Below, piece by piece: positions 23,503 to 52,088 of a DNA stretch of 64,000 nucleotides. Source of the DNA: Thunnus maccoyii (taxonomy: Eukaryota > Chordata > Actinopteri > Scombriformes > Scombridae); the NCBI RefSeq assembly GCF_910596095.1, contig NC_056548.1, positions 19,058,651-19,122,650 on the forward strand, written 5' to 3'. Both the position numbers and the translations under genes were made by a program. Within the stretch, counting starts at the first letter, position 1. Each line of letters begins with the position of its first letter. The notes beneath the pieces were generated by a model that saw only the letters and a program-made list of their open reading frames with translations, was not told the DNA's origin and did not search any database.

Positions 23503-23960
23503 GATTCAAGGATTCAAGGACAGTTACATTTATACTTTTCAGTATCAAATGCTACTATGAGGAAATTAAATTGCGTTCCCCGGTGTTGGTGAAAAGGTAG
23601 TGTAAATGCACAGGTATCAAATCAGTTAGAATCAAGATTAAGGTTTAAAAAATAGAATAAAATTTTATTTAAAAAAAAAAATTGATAATGAAAAGAATCT
23701 AGTGTGCAAGGTTGCTTTGGTACGGGATTGAAAAACTGTAGCAGCATTCATGAAAATGGATTGTGCAAAAGATATAAGATATAAAACTGACTAATGTTCC
23801 ACAAAACAGAAATACAGAATAGACAGAATGCAGTAGTGCAAGAGGATCAGGTGATCCAGTGATTGACCATACAACTGTTGAGGTAGTACAATTGTATTTT
23901 GTGTGTGTGAGTGTAAACAGAAAGTTGTCAGAGTTTGTCAATGGCAGATGGTTTGATAGT
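23503..23960. repeat. Decayed teleost interspersed repeat
   Basis: It opens with the doubled GGATTCAAGGATTCAAGGA that begins a widespread fish repeat, and continues with 'gtgcaaaagatataagatat', 'agtgcaagag' and a GT-rich end, in the order I associate with that family. No open frame survives. Boundaries are approximate and the class is not assigned. Confidence 0.4.
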
Positions 23961-24234
23961 GGTTGACAGTAGCCTGTATCTCCTTATAGCCAATAAAGTC
24001 TATCATATGACAACACAAGCCTCTTGCTGATTAAATTAAATTAAACAGGATAATAATTATACATTTTAAATGCCCAAACGTAACACCAATTTTGATTAAA
24101 AATCCACATACACTCAACATGTTCTGAGCGGTTAACTCTTAACTGTACGGTGACGAATAGGTTTAAATAAATGTACAAAGATATTACTTTCTAAAAAGCA
24201 AAATATTGTTGTTAAAATTCAACTAGAGGGCGTG

Positions 24235-24553
24235 CTGCTCACCATGAGAGGCTTTCTTTATCCGGAAAACAAACAGAGTGAGAGCTCTTCCTTCCGCGGC
24301 ACCTCTCAGCTCGAGCTCGTAATGCGTTTTGATGGGACTCGTCAGCTACGTCACCGTGTCGGGAGAAGAGGCGTTGGAGAGTTTCGCCCGGCTGACATTC
24401 CCCGAGGAAGAAGAAGGTGTGCTCGACATTTACCTGTCCAGTGTTACCTGCTGCCCTTGTTGCGTTCAGAAACTTGTCGGTCGTCGAATTTCAGCAGCTC
24501 TCAGGGGTTAAACACTGGCTTCACTTAGGAGTAAGACGGAGAAGGCATTAAAG
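24235..24553 (+). promoter_or_regulatory. cep170b: cep170b promoter and non-coding first exon
   Basis: A CpG-rich patch in an AT-rich setting, ending in a good donor (TTAAAG/GTAACG, exon end 24553) upstream of the exon carrying the CEP170B start codon. It includes a CRE-like TACGTCA at 24347-24353, and a weak CTCF-like AACTAGAGGGCG lies at its upstream edge (24221). The transcription start is not defined. Open frames through this patch are not conserved protein as far as I can tell. Confidence 0.6.
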
Positions 24554-25251
24554 GTAACGTACGTCCTTGGTGGGAGCAAATCATTGGAAAAAGCTTGTTT
24601 CAGTCTAGCCGGAGGCTCACTAACGTTAGCTAAACAACCTCAGTGTCACCGCAGTCTCCTGATTAATTTAAAACAATACTTGTGCTGCTATTACGAGAAA
24701 ATAAATATGTTTTAATTTAAGATATAATAAGCGATATCTGGCTAATATTCCTATGGCAACAGTGTTAAGTTATTCAGTGTTACAGGAAGTGTTGTTAGCT
24801 AACGTTACTCCAAAGCGCCACATTGCAACAGGTTACCCAGCATGCTTAATTATACAGACATTATTAATAAAAAAGTCTACATTCCTATCCAAGTGTATTC
24901 CTCATTTAATCGCCTGCATTGTTTGAATATGCTATAAATACATGTACAGGAAACCTGTCTGACCCTAACCTGGCTGACTCACCAGCACTCAAAATATGCT
25001 CAGAGAGGTTATTTCATTGCATTACTTCAGGAGTTAAACAGCCAGACAAGAAATGGTTGAATAAACAGGTGTAGCTCAGGTGAGATGGTAACTTCCCCTC
25101 AGTAATCTGTATATTGAAGCATGTTTTTAGAAGAGACACCCGGCATTGTTCAGCAACACAGGTGTTGAATTATTATCATGCCTCTTGAATGCCACCTCAA
25201 CTTTCCTTTACTGTGAGTGAAATGTCATCCTGGTCAATTTTTCCTTTTTAA

Positions 25252-41885
<16,634 letters not shown>

Positions 41886-43599
41886 GGTCTGAGACAAACA
41901 CACAGGTTCTACCAGTCCTGAACTTCTGCTACAAACGCAGCTGCTGGACCATTATGCAGAAAGTGAAACTGAGGAGGGGGGGAAGTGAAACGACTCCTGC
42001 GTATCCAAACACACTGCTGCACTATGAGCACTACACACCTACACTGTACTCAGCGGTGTAATACAAAGGCAAACCTGCACTTGAAGCCCTTAAAATATAC
42101 TCATTGTGAGGCCCTCATATAAGGTGGGAGAACCATAATACTTTAATAAATCTATTTCACATCTAACAGACCTCAGAACTATACTTGATTCTCCGTGTGT
42201 TCGACATCAACCTTGTTATTTGCCAATGATATGACCAACATTTCTGATTTTGAAAAGCTTAATGAAATTAATTGGTTTAATGGAAAACCAGCCTGAGCAT
42301 AATCAACTCAGGGAAATCTTATAAACATGTCTGTGTTCAGTGATAAACTACATTTCTGAAAACATATGAGTCATAAATAGATATTTGTTCTAAGTAGAAG
42401 GAACTGCAGTAACAGCTTGCAGTTGTTGGTGTACTGTGTATTCTCAGTAACCCTGTTGCATTTCCTTTTTTTGTTTGTTTTCATGTTTGCCACTTTCTTC
42501 ATTGTACACCAGATTTAGCAAAGAATGTAAAAAGTATTTATTAGGGGTCTTTCGTGAGGCGCTGTGGTATTTTGTAATTGAGACAAGATGACTTAGGGAG
42601 AGATTTGGGAGACTAAAGTGCCAGACCAAGTAATGTTGTATTCACAATTGTGTGTATTTATTCTGGTAACATTTCTCAGTGTAGCGACTTTGTTCAGTTC
42701 CGTTCTTCTCATTACATTGACACCATCTATTTTGTCCAGCTGGAGGTGAAAATCCCTCAGGAATGTGCGGTCTGAGTAGAAGCAGGGGCTCAGTCCATAG
42801 TTCAGTCACCTGGCAACCAGAAATGCAAGTGGCTATAAAACACTACTACTAGTGAGTTTTTCAGTCAATTCCTCCTGACCCCTCTACTTTTGTGTTTTTA
42901 TTTGTGTCAAACACAAATGGCTTAAACTTGTTTTTTTTTGTTTGTTTGTTCTCTGAGGTTTGGCTAAAGACAATCATAAAACGACTGACAGGAATGAGAC
43001 TCCTTTATCTGTGTTCAGCAGTGACACAGTGTTTTGCTACTGAGCACATCACACCACACCTTAACTATCCATATGATTGTTGTTATACACTAAGAGCTAT
43101 CAGAGCACTGTGTAAGCGTTGATATTTCCTCTCGAGTCATGAGGTCACTTCTGATGGGTCCTCACATGACAGGAGAAGTCATGTAAATTTACCATTGAGG
43201 TGTGAAATTTGTAAATCTTGATGTCAGTATGTAAATATCTAAAGATAATCTATATGTCCTACAGATTACCTCTCAATCTTTTGCACTAATGTAGTACATT
43301 ATCCCCTAAACCCTTATATGCTGCAATCTGAAAGCCTTTACTCTCCTGTGAAAGATTGTAAACATTTGATGCTGTTTAGGCTGAAGCAGTGGACCAGCAA
43401 GTTTTTTTTTTCCCCCTTCTTCCCAGGCCAGGTTGTACATCTGATTGTAATCGGGAAGTTCCTCTAAGTGCCACAGAGCTGTGTGGGATAATGTCTCACG
43501 CAGCCAAGCACAGTGGTTGTTTACAAGCAAAAATTGAATGTTTGTCCCTGTTGCTCGAAGTGTTGCTGCTATTCGTCTTCTATGGGGATAGTATTTCCC

Positions 43600-43618
43600 T
43601 TTTTTTTTTTTTTTTTTT
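43600..43618. repeat. Poly(T) tract
   Basis: Nineteen consecutive T on the + strand in the cep170b 3'UTR; a simple homopolymer. Confidence 0.9.
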
Positions 43619-43829
43619 GCTTTACTCCATCTAAGTCAAAGCTACAGAAAGTCAGAGAGATTAAATTTAACTCTAGTGTGTCAAATTTGTGTCCCATTTT
43701 TAATATTCAATTTCAGTTTCACTTCTTTCATGTCAAGTTATATTGTCATCTTGCTGTCTTGTTAGTTGGTCTTTATGTTTGGTTGTGTGTGTAATTTGTT
43801 AGGTGATGATTTCATGTTTTGTTTTTTCA

Positions 43830-43835
43830 AATAAA
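43830..43835 (+). terminator. cep170b: cep170b distal poly(A) signal AATAAA
   Basis: Canonical hexamer followed within 20 nt by a GT-rich 'gctgttttgtttg' downstream element, which makes it the best 3' end of the gene. It is only about 0.2 kb before the pld4 5' exon. Confidence 0.75.
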
Positions 43836-43959
43836 TTTGATTTGCAAAGCTGTTTTGTTTGAATTTTTGTCATATCCTGTACTCACTAACTACAATATTG
43901 TCTCTAAAGTAATTGTATGCCCCAAAACCTGAAATGAAACTAAAAAGAGGAACTGCACT

Positions 43960-44249
43960 GTGATCTATTCAACAACAGAAATATCACTTCAGTTCAGTTT
44001 TGGGTGAAAGCTGGAGGGGAAGCACGCTTGTTGTGAGCTCTTTCTAGTGGACGAGTGTCTGCTTCGGGTGAGTTGCTTTTGCTTTCAATACTTTGAAAAC
44101 TAAACTTACTTTAAAACATTTAAATTTCAAAATGATAAGTTCTGTTATTCTAAGCTGCCAGAACAGATCTCAAGCTCTCTATTTACTGTCCAAAGGAATT
44201 ATTTCCTGCTTTTTAACTTTTGATAGGCGAGCAGTGCTCGAAAGGGAAC
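43960..44249 (+). promoter_or_regulatory. pld4: pld4 promoter and 5' untranslated exons
   Basis: A likely non-coding exon ends at 44067 with donor TTCGG/GTGAGT. A second exon begins at 44227 after TTTGATAG and carries the start codon at 44250. Upstream, 'ttttgggtgaaagc' and 'gaggggaag' recall interferon-response and PU.1-type sites, but these matches are weak. No TATA box is evident and the transcription start is not fixed. Confidence 0.5.
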
Positions 44250-45262
44250 ATGACCTCTACGTATAGAAGTCTTCATGACAGTTATGTCTCAAACAAAGGG
44301 GTAGGACTTCATCAAACATACACTATGCTATTCATGCTGTTTTGTGCGTTCTCTTACTCTTGGGACTTGTTTTTATATCCAACTTGGTTGTTGTTAGAGG
44401 TCGACCAGCTGTGTGACATTAGCTGTGGTTTTGGGCTGTCTGACGGTCCTGGGGATCCTGCTTGCCATCGCTGTGCTGAAGAGACCACCGGCCCCCAAAG
44501 ATCATGAAACACTCCCCGGCGACGCTGGTGGGGACAATTTCACTACAGACCAGTGCAGGTATTAATCAGTTTCTGACACATGGATAGATGAGTTTATTAG
44601 TAGCTTATTGTTATTCCTTTCTACACAATTAATGGTACAGATTCAAAGGCAACACATAGAAACTGTGGGCTCTTTCTTCTGGCTGCTCTTGGATTGTCTT
44701 TAGGTGCCATGTAGGTTGTTTCTGGGATTTAGTCTTTTGTGTGGTTGTAATTGTTATTACTGTCATGTTCAGAAATTGTATTCATGATTTTATAATCGCA
44801 TTCCTGTTTAATTCAGATTTTGCAGCGAAGCTTGTGTTATCTGTGTCTTGTTTGTCAGTAACTGTTATTGCTGCTGTTATCTTGAAGAGACTTTCCCGAT
44901 TAAATGTTATGTTAATGTTAATTATAATGGTTAAATAAAAAATAAACAAAATCTAGTATAAATAAATAAACAAAGCATTACTTAAGTTGCCAATAAGTTG
45001 GCTTCAGATCAGTAAAAGACAACGTGTGTAACAATATTTAAAGTGCATGTGGGCCTACATTTCCTGTTTAATCCTTCTTAATGTCACATACCCAGCAGCT
45101 ACTATTGTTGTGCCTGATCAACTGTGACATGTGACTGTGATATGTTTGATTTACAGTTAAACATTATGTTACTTTGTCAACTGCAGGAATTTGAGACTCA
45201 ACTGATTATGGATATGGGTCATGGTCATGAAAATTTTTATGTTTAAACAAACCTGTTGTATT

Positions 45263-45301
<39 letters not shown>

Positions 45302-47667
45302 TGTCTGTCATACAACCTTTATTAAAATATTAAAAAGTTTTATTCTGAATGCAGTCAAATATGATAATAAGCTACTGGTTTTTCCTTTTCAACTATACAT
45401 GATCAGTTTAATAAATGCATCGTGGTCAAGATTGTACTCTTATTAACCAATCATTTTGAAGTGAAATAGGAAACCACACAGTAGTCCCATCTTCCTCTAT
45501 TGACTGAATGATTCAGCTTTTTCTGAATTGTCCAAATTGTTTCTCAAAATTACATCATTATGTTCTGAGTTTCATTTCCCAGAGAAGTCACTCAACAGAT
45601 GTCTTTGTTTATCCCATAGTATGACCCTCGTGGAGAGCATTCCTCAACATATGAAATATAAAGCCAATGTAACGCTTGGGATCCCTTTGGAAGAAGTCTG
45701 GAAAGACCTTATCTCCATGGCAACGGACCAAGTGGAAGTGTCCTCTTTCTACTGGACTTTAACTGGGGAAGACATCAACGTTAACTCTTCCTCTGACATA
45801 CCTGTAAGTTTTTAAAAAGAGAAAGACACCTGATAATATTGCCCCTGAGCATCTGCACCTCCCCAACAAGTCTTTGTTAAATATGTTGTGTTGATGAAAA
45901 GCTCTATAATACTCTTAGTCTACTCTTGGCAGGGAAGGGATATCTTGGAGCAACTTGAAACATTGCCCTCCAGGAACGTCTCTGTCCGAGTGGTTATCAG
46001 TGTTCCCACCGTGAGAACAAACTCCACCGATTTAGAGATCTTAAAACAGAAAGGTTTGGAACAGACTCTCTTGTTCTCATTCTCTACATTCACTTTCTTG
46101 TGTTTTCATTAACAGTGACACTCTAGTTTCTCTTTCTGGTTTTCTGCAGGAGTTCAGGTGAGGGCGGTGGACTTTGGGCGCCTGGCAAAGGGTGTCCTTC
46201 ACAGCAAGTTCTGGATCGTTGACAGAAAACATGTGTTTATTGGCAGCCCCAACATGGACTGGAGGGCTCTCACACAGGTAACACCATAAAATCTACAAGT
46301 GTAAGTGCATGTTTTGAACTTGAAAACACTGACCTCACAATCTGAACGTTCACATTTGACTGTGCAGGTGAAAGAACTGGGAGTGGTCATCTACAACTGC
46401 TCCAGTCTGGCAACGGACCTGCATAAGATCTTTCAGTCTTACTGGGTGATGGGAAAGTCCAATAGTTCCCTGCCACAGCCCTGGCCTCCAGAGTACGACA
46501 CTGCCATCAACAAAGATCACCCCCTGCTGGTGAAAGCTGATAATGTCTCCAGCAGACTCTACCTCGCAGTGAGTTCCTTAAGTTTCAGTCTCAGTTCCCT
46601 TTTTACAGGCTATTGTCTCTATTTATGGACCAGTGAGTGTTATACACTCACAGTCAGGACTATCTTTGAAAAATCAGGCGTTATATGTGAAATATGTTTG
46701 TTTTTGATGGTGTTATTCCATATTTGTGTTTTATACAAGGGTTCTCCACCATCATTCTGTCCTCAATCGAGGACTCAGGACCTGGAGGCGATTCTCTCCA
46801 TCATCTCAGAGGCTCAACACTTTGTTGATGTAGCCGTCATGGAATATTTCCCCACCACACGCTTTGAAAAGCCTCAGAGGTGAACCTGACTCACAAAAGA
46901 AAGCATTTGTTTCCATCAAGCTACATATATGCACCTCTTTTTGCTTTATTTTTCTCACTCTGGATAACTTTTGATCAAACAGATACTGGCCGATCATCGA
47001 CGATGCCATCAGGACAGCTGCATTCGAGAGGAGGGTGAAGATCCGGATGCTTATCAGCTGCGGCCGGGACTCTGATCCAGCAATGCTGCCCTTCCTTCAG
47101 TCCCTGGCCTCGATGGACAGCCCTCAGCAGCATATCAACATTCAAATAGTAAGACACAAAATTAAATAGATGGAAACAAACATCTTCCCCCCAATGATTT
47201 GTCATTTTTTTGTGTTCATGTATCATTCTCTTTACAGAAATTGTACATAGTGCCTGTGGGAAACCAGTCTGATATTCCATATAGCCGAGTCAACCACAAT
47301 AAATACATGGTGACTGATAAAGAAGCCTACATTGGTGAGTAACAGATTACATCAGGATTAGTATTTATGCATATTTATTGTTGCAAGCAGGTAACATCTA
47401 AGTATCTAGAGGGCCCTTTGTTGCATGTGAATCAGTTAATGATTGATTGATTGTTACGCAGGTACCTCCAACTGGTCTGGGGACTACTTTCTGACTACAG
47501 CTGGAGTCGGTCTGGTGATTTCCCAGCGTGCTCCACACCCTGTTTGGAAGACTGAGGCCCTACAGAGCCAGCTCAGGGCGGTGTTTGACCGGGACTGGCA
47601 CTCTGAGTTTGCAGTGCACCTTGATGACCTGGGTGACAACCCAGACTGTTCACTATCAAGACGATAG
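44250..47667 (+). CDS. pld4: PLD4, endolysosomal 5'-3' exonuclease of the phospholipase D family
   Basis: Exons: 44250-44300, 44398-44558, 45620-45803, 45933-46053, 46150-46277, 46368-46568, 46740-46879, 46983-47148, 47238-47334, 47462-47667 (TAG); 1,455 nt, 484 residues. It is a type II membrane protein: a short cytosolic tail with YRSL (a YxxPhi sorting motif, residues 5-8), then one hydrophobic anchor (core [18 protein letters not shown]), then a lumenal domain opening near TLVESIPQ. Both HKD catalytic motifs are intact: HSKFWIVD with GSPNMDW (usually GSANMDW), and HNKYMVTD with [13 protein letters not shown]3 and PLD4 degrade single-stranded nucleic acid in endolysosomes and limit TLR signalling. 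The HKD core does not separate PLD3 from PLD4; PLD4 is chosen because the gene lies next to cep170b, as in human. N-glycosylation sites include NCS and NVS in the lumenal part. Confidence 0.88.
45265..45299. repeat. (TA)n microsatellite
   Basis: About 17 perfect TA units in the pld4 intron between the exons ending at 44558 and starting at 45620. Confidence 0.95.
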
Positions 47668-47948
47668 AATGTAAATATAGTTAAACCATAATTGAGGTTA
47701 TTATATTATCCATATGTGAAAATCAGAAATTGATATGGATTTTTTGTTGATTAAGCCAAGGTTTTACTACTAAATAACTGGAAGTGAGGATGAAGTTCTT
47801 TATGAATGAAACTGTGGTATCAAAAGGGCAAAAACATCACACCAGCTGTGTCATCCTCAGTTGTCTGACTACCCAATGTAATGCACTTGTACTTTGCTTT
47901 ATTGTTTTATCACTGACAGTGTTAAGCTGATTGTCTGGATGTATGATT

Positions 47949-47954
47949 ATTAAA
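47949..47954 (+). terminator. pld4: pld4 poly(A) signal ATTAAA
   Basis: A common variant hexamer about 280 nt after the stop codon. No AATAAA occurs between the stop and this point. Confidence 0.55.
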
Positions 47955-47974
47955 CATGTTTTATAATTATTAGG

Positions 47975-49160
47975 TATATGGAAGCATTTGTGACATTTTT
48001 TGCAAACAAACCAAAGACTCAGTAACTAATTCACTGTAACAAACTAAAAGTAAAAAGGAGAAAGGCAGAGAGCTACAACAGCTGTTACAGTCCTCTGACC
48101 AGCATGATATGTGGTTATGGATATGACTGTGACTGTGGCTTTGGCTACACTTTACAGTACTGTAGATAACATTAATCAGAAAGTGCCAGTGTGTTCATCA
48201 AACAGGACATGTGTTGTTACAGACATGTCAGTTCAGTTTGATAAAATAAGCAAAAAGAAATGTGTGTAATTAATGTTATTTTTTTATTTATTTTTTTGCA
48301 AAATACCATACATACAAATCAAAATATGCAAATACCAAACCCCCTTTTTAAAAAAAAACAAAAAATAGTACATCACACACTGACATGTTACATAATGTCA
48401 AATAATATTATTTACACCTGTGCTTTTCCTGCTTTGACAGGTCAACATGTCTGCTGTGAAAATGGTTTGATAAGAAAGCTGTCAAAACGTCTAATATGTT
48501 CTATTAAGCACTTCATTTTACTTTCCAGTATAGCTGGAAAAAATGCATTTGAGTAAACTGGAAATCTGACCTCCCTCCCTCACGAAGATACTGGATCAAT
48601 GAATTAACATCATACTGTACTCCAGAGAAGATCCTCTACAATGTAAGTAAAAGACCCACAATGTTTAGGAAGATCTGGGGACCCTTCATAGATGTCTTAC
48701 CTCAACTCAAATGTGATGGCTGATACTCAGTCGCTGTTTTACTTTACTTTACTTTACCTCACTAAGGAACCAAACCAAATACAGGAACGCGCATTGTATG
48801 TTTTTTTCTCCTATTTTGTTGTTTGTGTTTTCTTTCAGTGTTGTTGAAAAAACTGTTAAATACGCAGTAGGCCTACTTGTACTAGGCCTACTACCTGCAT
48901 TTTCACCAATAAAAAAACTCATTACCACAAAAAAAAAAAAAAAAAAGCAGGTAAAAACATCCCTCAACCACACCCAACATCTTGTCTGCGTCACCTGGTG
49001 AGAATTAACAGTCCGGTTTCCGGCCGGTACAGCATATTGTCTATTTATTTAAGTTGAATTAACTGTGCAAAAATACTGAAAATGAAACGCTGAACAATAT
49101 TTTATGACGGATTTTCCCATCATATATAATGAATGAGGGATTTTCCCTTCAGTAGTCAGG
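47975..49160. other. pld4-srp14 intergenic region
   Basis: About 1.2 kb, AT-rich, with an A-rich patch near 48345-48366 and an 18-A run at 48929-48946. A small inverted 'gtaggcctacttgtactaggcctac' lies near 48867-48891. I see no gene in it. Confidence 0.6.
48929..48946. repeat. Poly(A) tract
   Basis: Eighteen consecutive A. It could be the tail of an old retroelement insertion, but no body is recognisable upstream and no target duplication was found. Confidence 0.85.
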
Positions 49161-49328
49161 GTCTGTGGGTGTCGTCCCCCTCCCCGACGGTAGGCGGCGG
49201 TGTGCCGACAGCTGGGCCCCCGCAGTGCGGGCGCAGGGCGGAGCTCCCGGCTGTGTAGTACGTGTGCTTCACAGCGGCCGGTGAGCTAACTAATTAACTA
49301 AAGCTACAGCTGAATTGAACTCACAACC
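49160..49328 (+). promoter_or_regulatory. srp14: srp14 CpG-rich promoter and 5'UTR
   Basis: A sharp rise in GC/CpG content (GACGGTAGGCGGCGGTG, GCGGGCGCAGGGCGGAGC) directly before the SRP14 start codon. GGGCGGAG is a GC-box (Sp1-type). No TATA box. This is typical of a housekeeping gene. Confidence 0.7.
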
Positions 49329-50893
49329 ATGGTGCTGCTTGAAAACGATTCGGTAAGGACAAAAATGTCTTTACGAGTAATTTTCGTGTTGTCGTTGTCG
49401 ATTATAAAGCTGAAGCTGTCCGTGTGTGAATTAGCTCAACGTTAGGTAAGCTAACGTTAGTCGTCAAACGGACTCATGAGCTAGCCTGCTAACACTGCTA
49501 AAGCTGTGCTCAGTTTTAGAAATTTCGGGCATTTTGATAGTCATAAAGTGGCTTTTGCAACGTAAAGACTTGCAGAAATGGTTAAATGTTTTGTTAAAAT
49601 CAGAAGACTTAACGCTAAACCTAACATCTCGTAAATGGACACCAATAAAACCTAGTTAGTAGTCAAACTTAGCAACAGTAACTTAACAAGTTATCAATTA
49701 CTAGTAATTTATTTTTAACAGTTAAAACTGTAGACTAACATTGACATCATCATGTACCTTTGTAACTGAGACACTTGATTTATTTAAAAATGCAGGTAAA
49801 CTGCCAGGTCATCCTTAACATTACAGCAACCAGCTACTGTCAAAATGAATGCAGTTTAATACAACAGCCTGCATTGTTTTATTACCTTGACTAGGCCATT
49901 AACATCAACTATGGCAGACTATAAATATTAGAAACACCCTTCAGTGTAACTCAATACAATTCAACTCAACCACCAACAAACTACAGCCTCCTAATGACCA
50001 TTAAGTAAAATCAATACCTCTCTTCAACAGTTTTAACAGGGAAAAAGATCATTATAACCTTCATGGGGGATGGATTCATTGAGGGGATCTTATGTTAGAT
50101 TGCATTAAGTGTATTTAAACTGCCATCTTGGTGTATAATCAACCAGTGTCTGTGGAAAAAGTGTGTTAGATGCGTCAAATCTTAGTACAGAGGTCTTCTG
50201 TAGTATATGAAGTGTGATTGTTGGAGCATTAAGATCAGTGTTTGTTCGTCCTCCAGTTCCTCACAGAGCTCACACGGCTGTTCCAGAAGTGCAGAACCTC
50301 TGGCAGTGTTGTCATCACACTAAAGAAATGTAAGTAGGCTCCTCCCTGAGTTTTGATAGTGATCCTCAAGTTTAAATCAAGTGGTAAGGCGATGTGTAAC
50401 GCCATGTGTGTTTCCTCTCTCAGATGACGGGAGGACCAAGCCAGTGCCCAGAAAGGGCCACTCAGAGTCATTTGAGCCAGCAGACAACAAATGTCTCATC
50501 AGAGCGTCTGATGGCAAGAAGAAAATTAGCACAGTGGTGAGTTTTATGTTGGGTTTTAAAGATTTCTGTTGTTTTCCTGTTAATATTTTTGACTCGCTGT
50601 TAATGCTGAATTCTCTCCTCTTGCATTTTCTTTTAGGTCAGCACCAAAGAAGTAATCAAGTTTCAGATGGTAGGTTGATTTTTATTAGCCTGGGTCACTG
50701 TATGCATATTCTCTTGATTAGGTCTACTTGATGTTCCTAAAAGATTTCTTTGTTTCTTTGATCAGTGAGCTGTTTGTGACTTAACATAAACTCCTCTTCA
50801 CAGGCATATTCCAACCTCCTTAGAGCCCACATGGACGGACTTAAGAAGAAAGATAAGAAAAGCAAAAGCAAGAAAACCAAAGCCACCCAATGA
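49329..50893 (+). CDS. srp14: Signal recognition particle 14 kDa protein
   Basis: Exons: 49329-49352, 50257-50329, 50424-50536, 50637-50669, 50804-50893 (TGA); 333 nt, 110 residues. It starts MVLLENDS, and contains FLTELTRLFQKCRTSGSV, then FEPADNKCLIRASDGKKKIS and KFQMAYSNLLRAHMDGLKK, all SRP14 hallmarks. With SRP9 it forms the Alu-domain heterodimer of the signal recognition particle, which pauses translation elongation until the ribosome docks at the ER. The tail is a short Lys-rich segment (KKDKKSKSKKTKATQ) without the Ala-rich extension of the primate protein. The start is fixed by the family's MVLLE and by a good context (accATGg). Confidence 0.96.
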
Positions 50894-51556
50894 GCAATAG
50901 ACTCTTAACATAACCATGGATACCTAAACTGGCCAGTACCATCTGAGGGAATGGGAGAGAGGGCTTCACTCGGTCTGCAGTCCCACCCAGCCATCCCCTC
51001 CCTCACCCCACCCAACCCAGTTCACCCGAGGCCTCAGAATCACTGTTCATCCACCCGGTGACTGCTTTGATATTTTGCCATTGTTTGCATGGTAATGTCT
51101 CCTCCCTGGCCGCTCGGTACCATCGGTGATTTGGAACAGAAAACCTGAGGATTTCTTGTATCCCACGCAGCACGAAGCAAGCCAACTATTGAATCTCCAC
51201 CACTTCTGCTTCGGAAACAGGTTGTCAACAACTGCGTCGCCTCTGGAGCCAAATCCATGGAGTGCAATGATTAACTGCCTTTCATACTATTTAATTGTTA
51301 GAGTCCCTATTTATGTTATATTTACGGCTGACCAGTGAGTTTTGTTGGCTTGTTTCAAATATACTGTGTTAGGAGGGATGTTTAATTTTCCTTTTTTTTT
51401 TTTTTTGCATAAGTGTTGAAATTTCAGCAAAGGTGCTTGGAAACAGAACTAAATCATATCTTGTTTGATATATTTTTAACCATTTTCTCTCTTAACTTTG
51501 CTCAATATTAGGGATAAAACTTTATTTTATGTTTTTTATTTTACCCTATGATGTAC

Positions 51557-51562
51557 AATAAA
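51557..51562 (+). terminator. srp14: srp14 poly(A) signal AATAAA (proximal)
   Basis: Canonical hexamer about 660 nt after the stop; a second AATAAA lies at 51626-51631 with GT-rich sequence after it ('cttcagttagtgtggc'), so either may be used. Confidence 0.65.
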
Positions 51563-51659
51563 TGATATGTTTCCCCTTGTCCATACCAAGCTGTCAAAAC
51601 CGGTGGTCTGAAATTGTTAAACACCAATAAAATGTATAAAATGTATAGCTTCAGTTAGT

Positions 51660-52088
51660 GTGGCTTCAGTTCATTTGAAAGTGAATGAGATACAATTTCT
51701 AAATGTCACGATTGAGATAAACAGCACAAAAAATGGTAAAAGTTGTAGATTTACTGAAAGGCATGTTTGAGTTATGAATACAGAGACAAAGTATTGGCTG
51801 TAAGTCTAATTACATTTCTGTTCATGATTACAAGGCAGCATATTTTGTCAACATTTGTAATGTCATGCTGACCTCATGGGAGAGGACTGCAGCGGAATTT
51901 AAGTTCAGAAATAAAGTGCTTTGTTAAAAGTCACGGCATTATTTTTGTCATTCTGGTAAAATAGCAAACAATGGGTGTGGTATATATGAGCAATGTAGAA
52001 AACGAGACAGTAGGTACATTATATACATGAACACATTTCTGTGCTGTACTTGTAAAAACAGTCTTGAGTTGTGGTTGAAAGAAGCATC
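51660..52088. other. Interval between the convergent srp14 and globin X genes
   Basis: About 430 bp separate the second srp14 poly(A) signal from the globin X stop. A further + strand AATAAA occurs at about 51910. No canonical AATAAA on the - strand was found for globin X here, so its 3' end is undefined and the two transcripts may overlap. Confidence 0.5.

Larger units (their letters stand above)
20216..24234. other. akt1-cep170b intergenic region
   Basis: About 4 kb with no gene I can support. It is AT-rich apart from a GC-rich island at about 20690-21045, and contains a CTCF-like motif at 22282 and a decayed interspersed repeat at about 23503-23960. ZBTB42, which occupies this position in human, codes a single-exon zinc-finger protein; no C2H2 array (CxxC...HxxxH) is visible here. 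Confidence 0.65.
41886..43855 (+). other. cep170b: cep170b 3' untranslated region
   Basis: About 1.9 kb without coding content. AATAAA occurs at 42145-42150 and 43830-43835, giving short and long UTR options. A 19-T run sits at 43600-43618. Confidence 0.7.

Noticed and set aside
24232-24528. 98-codon frame at the cep170b promoter
   Set aside because: It lies in the CpG-rich first exon. The CEP170B start is fixed by the conserved MSVTSWF in the next exon, and the frame shows no homology to CEP170 proteins.
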